From: Sulfurimonas gotlandica GD1
GTDB lineage: Bacteria; Campylobacterota; Campylobacteria; Campylobacterales; Sulfurimonadaceae
Length of the DNA: 64,000 nucleotides
Direction: 5' to 3'
Assembly: GCF_000242915.1 (NCBI RefSeq)
Contig: NZ_AFRZ01000001.1
Location: forward strand, 248,001 to 312,000
Shown: positions 9,590 through 17,600 of the stretch, piece after piece
Position numbering within the stretch: position 1 is the stretch's first letter
Layout of the letters: the number at the start of each line of letters is the position of its first letter
The notes under the pieces: model-generated
What the model saw: only the letters and a program-made list of their open reading frames with translations
Databases searched by the model: none
What the model was told of the DNA's origin: nothing
Translations under genes and position numbers: made by a program

Positions 9590-10162
9590 CTAATTTCCAT
9601 AATCTGCAAAATAATCGATGAAGTTCTTTTCTTCTTCTTCTTTTCGTTTTTGTTTTTGTTTTTCCTCTACTTCCCACTTTTCTCTTTTATGTCTAAGCAC
9701 CTCCATTTCTTCCTCTTTTGCCAATTCGAGGGCTGTTTTTGGAGCATACATGTCCATTCTATATTTAAGGTTAATATTGTTTTTTTCAGCGTATTCAAGC
9801 AGTGATTTATCTATTAAATTTATCGTTTTTTTAACTTTCATATTTTCACTGTCCTCGTATTTTTTTTTAAACTTCACATATTCAGTCAGGAACTTGTAAA
9901 TATATGCTGTTTTTATAGCGTTTTCAAAGTATCTTTTGATGTCCGTATTTTTAGCCTCAAGTATTTTATTTTCATCTGTTATATTTGTAAAAAATTCTTT
10001 CTCAAAATGCTCAAGCAATAAAGAATCACCTTCGTTAAAGTCAAAGTCATCCATGCTCTCTTTTAAAATCTTTACATTTGTTTTGTACTTGTTGGAACTT
10101 GATTTAATCTCGATCCACTTCGTACCACTTTTTATTAAACTACATTCTTTAAATAATCTCAT
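9590..10162 (-). CDS. Hypothetical charged cytosolic protein, 190 aa
   Basis: No family is recognised. The 190-residue protein has a mixed N-terminal half (LIKSGTKWIEIKSSSNKYK) and a strongly charged helical C-terminus (about residues 140-180, rich in Lys and Glu, REKWEVEEKQKQKRKEEEEK) predicted to be coiled coil. There is no signal peptide or membrane segment. It lies about 37 bases downstream of the 10200-10955 gene on the same strand, so the two are probably co-transcribed. Both are very AT-rich and carry no known domain, as is common in mobile islands. Confidence 0.55.
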   Translation of the reverse strand: MRLFKECSLIKSGTKWIEIKSSSNKYKTNVKILKESMDDFDFNEGDSLLLEHFEKEFFTNITDENKILEAKNTDIKRYFENAIKTAYIYKFLTEYVKFKKKYEDSENMKVKKTINLIDKSLLEYAEKNNINLKYRMDMYAPKTALELAKEEEMEVLRHKREKWEVEEKQKQKRKEEEEKNFIDYFADYGN

Positions 10163-10199
10163 AATATTCTATCCTCTAAGTAAGTCATCAATCACCTTT

Positions 10200-10955
10200 T
10201 TATGCAGCTCGCATCTGCAGCTTATAGTTCTTATTTTCTTTCGCAGTTGGAGAAGTGATAATGTTTTTAACCATTTTTGTAATATCAAAAAGACCTCGAA
10301 AATAACGCTCACCAGCAATCTTGAACTCATAGCTTATATCCTTGTGCGTGAACCATATATCATTTGTCTCATAGTCTTCAATGTCCATGGCTAGCAAGAA
10401 TTCAGAGTTTATCTCGTTATCAGTAGTAATTAATATTCTATATTTATGGTATTTTCTTTCATCGTTTTCATTTCTTTCAGTAATCTCAAAACTGTATGAT
10501 GCATCTTTTATATCCATAATATTCTTATTAGATAAATAAGTATCTAAGAGTTTTTTGAAGTATGTCTTATCGAATATCCTAAAGTTACAGGCCAAAAAAT
10601 TAGCTTCTGAAAATAGACGAAAAATATTTTCATCGTTATCATATAGTTCAAGGTCATATTCGTTAACACACAAAAAACTTACGATAAGTTCTCGATAATA
10701 CCTTGTCCCTTCATTAGATTTTAAAATTTTCATATTATATTTATGTTCAACATCATGTATCTCTTCTTTAAGAAAATCAAGAGCATTATATATTTCATTT
10801 AGTTTACTCTCTTTAGATTTATACGTAGAACTGTCTTGATCGGTATGCTTGTTAAAAAAATCTCTCAACTCATCTTCTTGAGCTTCTAATAAATTTTCAA
10901 TAGTTTTCAATTGTACAATTTTTTTAACGACTTTATTTAAACTACTCCTCAACAT
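10200..10955 (-). CDS. Hypothetical protein, 251 aa
   Basis: No family is recognised. I place the start at the ATG at 10955 (MLRSSLNKVVKKIVQL) because an AAAGGG site lies seven bases before it, while the longer frame starting at 10973 has none. The N-terminal 80 residues look like a long helix or coiled coil (LLEAQEDELRDFFNK). The rest is mixed, with MDIEDYETNDIWFTHKD near residue 200 and a basic end. No membrane segment is visible. It is upstream of, and probably in an operon with, the gene at 9590-10162. Confidence 0.55.
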   Translation of the reverse strand: MLRSSLNKVVKKIVQLKTIENLLEAQEDELRDFFNKHTDQDSSTYKSKESKLNEIYNALDFLKEEIHDVEHKYNMKILKSNEGTRYYRELIVSFLCVNEYDLELYDNDENIFRLFSEANFLACNFRIFDKTYFKKLLDTYLSNKNIMDIKDASYSFEITERNENDERKYHKYRILITTDNEINSEFLLAMDIEDYETNDIWFTHKDISYEFKIAGERYFRGLFDITKMVKNIITSPTAKENKNYKLQMRAA

Positions 10956-11639
10956 GAAAATACCCTTTAACATAAAATACTATATATCTTAATTTATTAT
11001 ATTAAAATAGAGTAATTAAACCATCAAATTAACTCTTACTTTTTTAATCAATATCATAAGTTTTTGTTTAATACTACATTTATATTATTAAGCAAAAAAA
11101 TTGCAACTATTGTAACAAATCACAATCAACTAAATGACTTTTTAGTTGATTATAATTAACTACAGTAGCTAAATTATTCTCAGAATAAAAGCATTTTTTG
11201 TAGTTCTTGTTATCATTGTAATTCATCTTCCAGAAAGCATCCGGAACTGCTTAATTTAACTCCGCGCTTGACACACTGTCTATATTATTGTGATAACAAA
11301 CTTAATTGCAACTGAAAAAATAGCAAAATTGATACTGTTTTAAAAGTTCCATTTCTATCAGTTTTGTTGTATTTATCAACTAATATCTACTATAAATCCC
11401 TATATTGTGAACTTTAGATCACTTCACGAAGAATAAAATTCTGATATTACTTATTTTAAAAAATTGATTTTTCGTAAAATTGATTTTTTGTTTTGATGTT
11501 ATATTAGTTAATAAATTAACTATTTTTTTGTAAATTCATAAGTTTAAAAAAATCAATTAAGAACAATATATTTAAAAAGTTGATGAGAGTAAAACTATAG
11601 CAATTATTTAAAAAAAAGAAAGATATTAAGAAGTATTAA
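10956..11639. other. Long AT-rich intergenic region
   Basis: About 680 bases with no convincing gene. A minus-strand frame of 39 codons (MNYNDNKNYKKCFYSEN, about 11110-11230) has no clear ribosome binding site. On the plus strand, bases near 11258-11283 (AACTCCGCGCTTGACACA) resemble bases in the SEC-C gene near 14318-14346. The TTGACA there could be a -35 box, but no good -10 follows at the right distance. The remainder is runs of A and T. Confidence 0.4.
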
Positions 11640-11879
11640 TTAACCCTTCTTTGGTATAAAATCAACAACTTCCATTCCAAAATAATCTGCTATTTTGCAA
11701 AGATGAAGTAAATTATATGAAACATCATGCTTCCTAGTTTCAATCTTAGCGACATAGTTTGGAGAAGAGAAGTCTAATACTTGTGCTAGTTTTAATTGAC
11801 TAATGCCTCTCTTTTTACGTTCAATTTTAACATTTTCGACAATTTTATCAAGGAATAAATCAGGGTTAGATTCTAGCAA
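11640..11879 (-). CDS. XRE-family regulator of locus A, 79 aa
   Basis: This 79-residue protein is almost entirely one helix-turn-helix domain of the Cro/CI (XRE) type: ERKKRGISQLKLAQVLDFSS then YVAKIETRKHDVSYNLLHL, ending DFIPKKG. The start is TTG at 11879 with AGGTG seven bases upstream; the same ATAGGTGT leader precedes the XRE gene of locus B. It diverges from the secreted-protein operon beginning at 12007. A degenerate copy of the palindromic operator overlaps its own leader, so it probably represses itself and the divergent operon. Confidence 0.8.
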   Translation of the reverse strand: MLESNPDLFLDKIVENVKIERKKRGISQLKLAQVLDFSSPNYVAKIETRKHDVSYNLLHLCKIADYFGMEVVDFIPKKG

Positions 11880-11883
11880 TTAT

Positions 11884-11901
11884 AAACACCTATAAGTTTT
11901 T
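11884..11901. promoter_or_regulatory. Degenerate operator copy (locus A, O2)
   Basis: AAACACCTATAAGTTTTT matches 16 of 18 positions of the perfect palindrome at 11931-11952. It overlaps the leader and binding site region of the XRE gene, so a bound repressor would block that gene directly. The function is inferred from symmetry and position. Confidence 0.5.
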
Positions 11902-11930
11902 TGTATATTATCTGTATAGATTAATTGAAT

Positions 11931-11952
11931 ACAAACACTTATAAGTGTTTGT
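11931..11952. promoter_or_regulatory. Perfect 22-bp palindrome, probable XRE operator (O1)
   Basis: The two halves, ACAAACACTTA and TAAGTGTTTGT, are exact reverse complements and lie midway between the divergent XRE gene and the beta-barrel gene. XRE dimers usually bind such palindromes. A second, imperfect copy lies 47 bases away. Locus B has an analogous but different palindrome in the same place. Confidence 0.65.
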
Positions 11953-12006
11953 TAAAGTTATATCATGTACTATTCCTTTTGCAATATATAACTAATAAGG
12001 GAAGAA

Positions 12007-12501
12007 ATGAGAAAAATAATTGCGATAGGATTGCTATGCAGCGCAATATGTGTATCTATAATAAATGCAGATAATAATTTATCATTAAATGTTGGTGGAG
12101 CAGGTACAACAATTGAATCAAAGAGTTACGGTGGTGTTTCAGTAGGTCTTGAATGGTCTCTATGGAAGTTCAATAATGAAAAATTAGTAACATATACAGG
12201 ATTAGGTGGAGCTAGTGTAAATAATGGTTATTTTACTTATATTGGTTTAGGTGCAAGATATAACATTATTGATAATCTTTGGATAGGTATAAAAGCTAAT
12301 GGTTCTGGCTTGTCATCTACAGATAATAGTAGTAACACAGATTATATAGGTTTTACATATGGAGTTGATGCAAAATATGATTTTACTAGAAGCCACGCCG
12401 CTATATTGTCATATATAGGTGGAAACCTATCTGCGAGTAAAACAGAAGTGCTCAACGTTGATATTTCATCAGTTAGCTTGAGTTATGTTTATAGCTTTTA
12501 A
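12007..12501 (+). CDS. Secreted beta-barrel-like outer membrane protein
   Basis: The 164-residue product starts with a signal peptide (MRKIIAIGLLCSAICVSIINA, cleavage likely after INA). The mature part is rich in Gly, Ser, Tyr and alternating hydrophobic residues (YTGLGGASVNNGYFTYIGLG, FTYGVDAKYDF) and ends SLSYVYSF, with the terminal Phe typical of outer-membrane beta-barrels. A small eight-strand barrel is likely. The specific role is unknown. It is the first gene of the locus A operon, 55 bases beyond the palindromic operator, with GGGAAGAA as ribosome binding site. Confidence 0.65.
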   Translation: MRKIIAIGLLCSAICVSIINADNNLSLNVGGAGTTIESKSYGGVSVGLEWSLWKFNNEKLVTYTGLGGASVNNGYFTYIGLGARYNIIDNLWIGIKANGSGLSSTDNSSNTDYIGFTYGVDAKYDFTRSHAAILSYIGGNLSASKTEVLNVDISSVSLSYVYSF

Positions 12502-12537
12502 ATCGTAAACAACAATATATTTATAAAAGGGAAGATT

Positions 12538-13236
12538 ATGAAAAAAAAGAAATCTTATATCCTAAGTTTATCAATAGCTCTAGGATTGTCATTTGGACTA
12601 ACTGGTTGTGGAGGTTCTGTACTAGAAGTACTAGATACTACTTATAAAGAACTAAAACAAATTAACAATAGAAATAGTAATGAAACAATATTTACTGGTG
12701 AAACATTATATTCAGTTGATAAAAATAAAAAGTGTATTAAAGCACCTTTTGATACATTAGAGTTAAAAGAGCATAAGCATGAAGTGAATTATGAGAATCA
12801 TGGTAATATTTGGATACTTCACAGAAGAAACAGCTCCGATACTATACTTGCAACAACAGATAAAGAGTTATGTGATAACATTTTAGTTGATACAGATAAA
12901 ATCAATAAAATGAGTGAAGAAGAACAAATTGAATTGATGAATAAAAATGGTATTTTAGTTAAATACATAACTGATCCTAGTGAAAAAGTTCAATTGGCCG
13001 CAGTAAATAATACAAATAATGCATTGAAGAATATTTCTACACCAACTCAAAAGACAACTATGTATGTAGAACAAAAAAACAAACCTAGATATACAAGACC
13101 TTTAGGTTATGGAGATATAGACTATTGTAGACAAGTTGCTCTAAAGGCGCGGGCGTATGGAGCTACAAATGCTATGCAGGCATATCAAAATTGTTTAGAT
13201 AGCATTAAAGCTAGTTTGCTTGTTAAAGGAGAATAA
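12538..13236 (+). CDS. Lipoprotein of locus A, 232 aa
   Basis: The signal sequence ends in the lipobox LTGC with the lipidated Cys at residue 24. After a low-complexity linker, residues 55-120 hold a module with the pattern of a Cys, then NHGNIWILH, then a second Cys (TTDKELCD). This pattern recurs in the small secreted protein of locus B (GNIWTLH ... WITNDRYTC), so a shared disulphide-bonded module is likely. The C-terminal 50 residues (LGYGDIDYCRQVALKARAYG) carry two more Cys. I know no named family. The gene sits 36 bases after the barrel gene and ends two bases before the next start. Confidence 0.6.
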   Translation: MKKKKSYILSLSIALGLSFGLTGCGGSVLEVLDTTYKELKQINNRNSNETIFTGETLYSVDKNKKCIKAPFDTLELKEHKHEVNYENHGNIWILHRRNSSDTILATTDKELCDNILVDTDKINKMSEEEQIELMNKNGILVKYITDPSEKVQLAAVNNTNNALKNISTPTQKTTMYVEQKNKPRYTRPLGYGDIDYCRQVALKARAYGATNAMQAYQNCLDSIKASLLVKGE

Positions 13237-13237
13237 T

Positions 13238-13510
13238 ATGAATTTAATAAAAATTGTAACAATTACATTAATTCTATTAAGTCATTTATACGCTGAGCAG
13301 TGGTATATCTACGACTATAAATCAAAAGTATGTGCAAGTATAGATTCACCGTATGTATATAGGAATATGGGTTATAAAGTAATACAGCAAGATGATATTT
13401 TTATAGTAAGTGGCAATGGTGTTATGGCGTGGATTACTTCAAATATCTCAACATGTCAAAATAAGCTTAAAAAAATGGTTGAGATACACTATCAAAATAA
13501 AAGTAAATAA
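13238..13510 (+). CDS. Small secreted W/C-motif protein, locus A
   Basis: I start the gene at the ATG at 13238, where AAGGAG lies six bases upstream; the upstream TAA ends the previous gene at 13236. The 90-residue product has a signal peptide (MNLIKIVTITLILLSHLYA) and a mature part with EQWYIYDYKSKVC, then VMAWITSNISTC. This is clearly homologous in layout to the locus B protein at 29274 (AEWLWFNPSTQKC ... TWITNDRYTC), with two conserved Cys and Trp residues. A periplasmic or secreted role is likely. Function unknown. Confidence 0.65.
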   Translation: MNLIKIVTITLILLSHLYAEQWYIYDYKSKVCASIDSPYVYRNMGYKVIQQDDIFIVSGNGVMAWITSNISTCQNKLKKMVEIHYQNKSK

Positions 13511-13565
13511 TTATATGTGTATGAACTAATGTTATTTCAGTAAAACTACTACAACAGAAACGAAC

Positions 13566-13594
13566 TTGACTATTTCGCCAATTATTAATATTAT
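13566..13594 (+). promoter_or_regulatory. Internal promoter before the conserved gene pair (A)
   Basis: TTGACT at 13566-13571 and TATTAT at 13589-13594 are separated by exactly 17 bases. The corresponding place in locus B has TTGACT and TAACAT, also 17 bases apart, and the surrounding bases (CTATTTC, CAATTATT, CAGAAA) are conserved between the loci. That conservation outside coding sequence supports a real promoter driving the membrane/cytosolic pair independently of the XRE-controlled cargo. Confidence 0.65.
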
Positions 13595-13631
13595 ATAAGC
13601 AGAAACAGAGCTTGAAGATAAAGGAATTAAG

Positions 13632-13820
13632 TTGGTGAAATTTATGTACATAATACTTTCTCTATCGATGGGCTTATTTGTAAATGAACTTGTAAATTGT
13701 ATGATTGAAGAGTGTAACGCTTTTTATTTTGGTCTTTCAATCATTATGCTTCTTGGTGCTATGCTTGCTGTAGGCAAAGCAGAGTATGAAAAAAAGCTAT
13801 TAAATAATCAGGGCTCTTGA
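13632..13820 (+). CDS. Small membrane protein paired with 13828 (locus A)
   Basis: The 62-residue product MVKFMYIILSLSMGLFVNEL has two hydrophobic segments (about 5-20 and 32-47) separated by the Cys-containing loop NCMIEECNAFYF, and a charged tail KAEYEKKLLNNQGS. It is a clear paralog of the protein encoded at 27800-27988, sharing the loop NC-x-I-xx-CNAFY and the tail. The start is TTG (or GTG three bases on), after AAGGAA. It overlaps nothing but is followed seven bases later by its partner gene, as in locus B. Function unknown. Confidence 0.65.
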   Translation: MVKFMYIILSLSMGLFVNELVNCMIEECNAFYFGLSIIMLLGAMLAVGKAEYEKKLLNNQGS

Positions 13821-13827
13821 TACAAAA

Positions 13828-14262
13828 ATGACAAATCTCATATACTATAATAAAGAAACCGGTAGCTATATACAGTTTGAAATAGAAGGAGAGCATACTT
13901 ATAGTTTTTTTGATAATGAGACAGATATCAAAGATGCTGCAAATAACTTTGTAGAGTATGCAATGTCTAAAATACTGCAATTTGGAGCCACTATTGAGTT
14001 TCCAATAAAGTTACTTCAAGAGTTAGAAGATGAGCAGGAAATAGATCTGTTCTTGCTGGCTCCTTTTAATGAAAAAATCAAAGATGCTTTAATCTCTTGT
14101 ATTTTTGCAATAATCCCAGAAAACAATATCAAGAACTACTTCGATATAAAAACTAACTCACATTACATTTCTGAAGCAGTAGGTGCTGAGTCAATAATTA
14201 TATGCCAAGAGTTATATGACGGAAAATACTATGCAACTGATGTTGTGAATGGCGGCGCTTAA
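13828..14262 (+). CDS. Cytosolic protein of locus A, 144 aa
   Basis: MTNLIYYNKETGSYIQFEIE begins a 144-residue soluble protein without signal or membrane segment. It is about 75% identical by eye over 140 residues to the protein at 27295-27792, including LELEDEQ-like and DLFLLAPFNEK blocks, so purifying selection is acting. No known domain is recognised. The strongly conserved acidic segment FFDNETDIKDAANNF could be a binding surface. The gene always follows the small membrane protein gene in both loci, which suggests the two products work together. The C-terminal tails diverge. Confidence 0.7.
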   Translation: MTNLIYYNKETGSYIQFEIEGEHTYSFFDNETDIKDAANNFVEYAMSKILQFGATIEFPIKLLQELEDEQEIDLFLLAPFNEKIKDALISCIFAIIPENNIKNYFDIKTNSHYISEAVGAESIIICQELYDGKYYATDVVNGGA

Positions 14263-14287
14263 TTAGGCAGTAATTTTCTATTAAAAT

Positions 14288-14485
14288 TTGTCAAATAGGC
14301 TTTTTAAAACAATAAACATGCCTAATTGGACTCCGCGGTTGACACAAATAACCTCTAGTATAAAAGATATGGCCAATTATATTGAGGCTAATAAACCACA
14401 ACCAACTAAAGCTTCAAAAAAAATTGGAAGAAATGAAAAATGCCATTGTGGTTCACAAAATAAGTATAAGAGTTGTTGTCTTTGA
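14288..14485 (+). CDS. SEC-C motif protein, short
   Basis: The product ends in a clear SEC-C zinc motif, GRNEKCHCGSQNKYKSCCL, with the CxC-x8-CC cysteines that in SecA and other proteins bind zinc. The frame opens with TTG at 14288, or ATG at 14318 (MPNWTPRLTQ), neither with a strong ribosome binding site. Only about 55 residues precede the motif, so this may be the C-terminal remnant of a larger protein. A related stretch of bases (CTCCGCG-x-TTGACACA) lies near 11266 in non-coding DNA. Confidence 0.5.
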   Translation: MSNRLFKTINMPNWTPRLTQITSSIKDMANYIEANKPQPTKASKKIGRNEKCHCGSQNKYKSCCL

Positions 14486-14628
14486 TTTAATGAATTAAAA
14501 TATGTCTTGTTTATATAGAACATTTCAATTTAACAACTACTTATGTTTGTAATTTAATTAATTTTAATTAAAAACAATGTATTCTATCTAGAATACATAT
14601 ATCAATGTTTACAAGTGAGTAATTATTA

Positions 14629-17600
14629 ATGAATATAGAACCTCTTTATATAGATATTGAAGCTACATATAGTGGGGATATTCAAGAACTTGGACTGATA
14701 TATAAAGAAGAGGAATTAAAAACTACTTCCATTAAAGAAGCATATGAATATATACAAGATGCTTCTACTAACTACATTGTAGGGCATAATATAATTGCCT
14801 TTGATAAAAAAATTCTAGAGACTAGCTCTATAAACAGTTTGCTTCATGGAAAAGTATTTATTGACACTCTGCCTATATCGATGTTATTATTTAACGAAAA
14901 AACGTTTCATAATCTTCCAAAAAATTATAAAAATGAAGATAATTTTTTAAATGATCCAGTCAAAGATGCGAAACTTTCAAAAGAGCTACTTGTTAAGTCT
15001 ATAAATAAGTTTAGAATACTACCGACATTACAAAGAAATATTTTATTTACTCTATTAAAAAATGAAGAATTATTTGAAGGTTTCTTTGAGCTAATAGAAA
15101 AGGAAAATATTTTTGAAGAACTTAGTGAACCAATACTAAAGGGTTCTATTCTAAATATTTTCAAAACTATAGTTAAGAATCAGGAAGTACTGCAAGAAGC
15201 TTTAGAGCTAAAAAGAATTGAACTCGCATATATACTTGCCATACGTATGCCTGAACTTGAAGTAAATGCGCAACCACCCAAGGTATTATATGATTATCCA
15301 GACATTACATCACTGCAGGAAAGAATGTGCTTTGATTATGACAATTCTGTTGATGAACTAAGTAGTACTGCTGAAGAAATTTTTGGCTTTGGTACGTTTA
15401 GAGACTTTCCTCGCCAAAATGCTACTCTTGAAACTGGGAATATGATATCTCAAAAAGAAATAGTTCAAGCTGGTTTAAAAAATGAGTCATTTCTTGCGAT
15501 TTTGCCAACAGGAGGAGGTAAAACTTTCACTTTTTGGCTTCCTTCTTTAATAAAAGCCAAATCATTAAAGACTCTTACTGTTATAGTCTCTCCGCTCCAG
15601 GCACTAATAAAAGATCATATGGAAAGTTTTCATGAATCAGTAGCTAATTATAAAGCTGTTGCCCTGAGTGGGTATTTATCTCCAACAGAACGTTCAGATG
15701 CAATGGATAAGGTAATTAATGGTGATGCAGATATTCTTTATCTAGCTCCAGAGAGTCTTAGGTCTAACTCAGTATTTAATTTGCTGAAAAACCGTGTTAT
15801 TGAACGATTTGTTATTGATGAGGCCCATTGTCTTTCGACTTGGGGAAATGATTTTAGACATGATTATTTTTACATAGGTACTTTTATAAAAGATTTACTA
15901 AAAGAAAAGCCTTTTCAAGAGCATATACCAATATCTTGCTTCACTGCAACTGCTAAGCCACAAGTTATAGAAGATATAACTGAATATATAGAATCCTCTC
16001 TAAATGTTCAAATGAGTCGTTATATAGCAATACCTGAACGAAAGAATCTAGACTATGAAGGATATGAGTTAGAAGATGATAAAGCTAAGTATACAAGCCT
16101 ATTAGAGTTTATTAATAAAAATGAAGGCTCTACCCTAATTTATATTCCATCTTCTACTAAAAAATGTGATGATGTAGCTGAACAATTATCTATTGATACA
16201 GGTAAGAATGTTAAATCATTTCACTCTAAATTAGAAACCGATATAAAAATGCAAATTTTGAAAGATTATATTGATGACACAATAGATATAGTTGTTGCAA
16301 CAACTGCATTTGGTATGGGAGTTGATAAACCAAATATTAAAAATGTAATTCACTATGAGATATCAGAATCACTAGAAAATTATTCTCAAGAAGCAGGTAG
16401 AGGGGCTAGAGATCAAAAGCTTAGAGCAACGTGCCCATTATTATTTTCTCAAAGTGATTTAGATAAACACTTTACGACACTTACTCGTTCAAAAATCAAT
16501 GCTGATGAAATAAATTCAATATTTAAAGTGCTTAAAAGTGATAAACGTAATCCGGTAGCCCTAACAACAAGAGAGATTGCTGCTAAAGCAGGATGGGATA
16601 CAGAAGACAATTCTAATGATTATGATATGAAGGTTAAGACAGCTCTTTTGGAGTTAGAAAGAGAAGATTACCTAGAAAGATCTAGGAATAAAGTACAATT
16701 TTATGCTGACGCTATAGCACTTGACTCTCTTGCTATATTACAAGAGGCATATAATACTAAAGAGTATAGTAAAGATTCAAAAGACAGGTTGTCCCGTATA
16801 CTTCAGACACTGCTAGGAAGGGGAAAGCCAGAAGCAGTTCAATTAGATGAGATGACTGAACTACTTGGCTATTCTCATGCAGAAGTCACTCAATCAGTTT
16901 TAGAGCTTAAAGAGATGAAGATCATTTCTGATGCAAAAGACTTGAGTCTTAAAATCAGTAAAGATAATAGAGATACATATACAGTTTATCAGCAAGTTGA
17001 AAATATATTATATGAATATTTAGTTCGTGATAATAACCATACAATTAGAATGAGTGAGCTGAATCAATTGTTGTTAGATAATGAAACATTAAATATTAAA
17101 AATGAAAATATGGCTCCAATTATAAAGGTACTACTTAAGAGTTGGATAGGAAATAGACATCAATTTAAATTTAATAGGATAGATAGGCAAAAAGATCTTT
17201 GGTACTTTGAATTCATTGATACAAAAAAAGTGAAAGAAATTATTGGATACAAGCATTATATAACCTCAAAAATTATGAAATTTTTGACAAAAAATATTAC
17301 TGACAAGAAATCATCTTCTAAAGAGTCGGTTGAGTTTTCAATGTTAGAACTTCAAGAAGAGTTAAAGATTGAAAATCTAAAAATAATAGATAAAGCGCTA
17401 CTTCACTTACATGAATTAAAAGTTATTGAGCTTGGAAATGGTCGTTTTATATACTATGCACCAATGAATATTCAAAAGCTTGATAGAATGCTAACACCTA
17501 ATAAAAAATACACTAAACAAGAGTATAAAACTAGGCTAGAGCCATATTATCAGAGGAAAATGGAATCTATCCATATAGTTGGAGAGTACTCTACAAGACT

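Noticed and set aside
11110-11230. 39-codon minus-strand frame before locus A
   Set aside because: No ribosome binding site and no similarity beyond a weak KNYKKC resemblance to SEC-C proteins.
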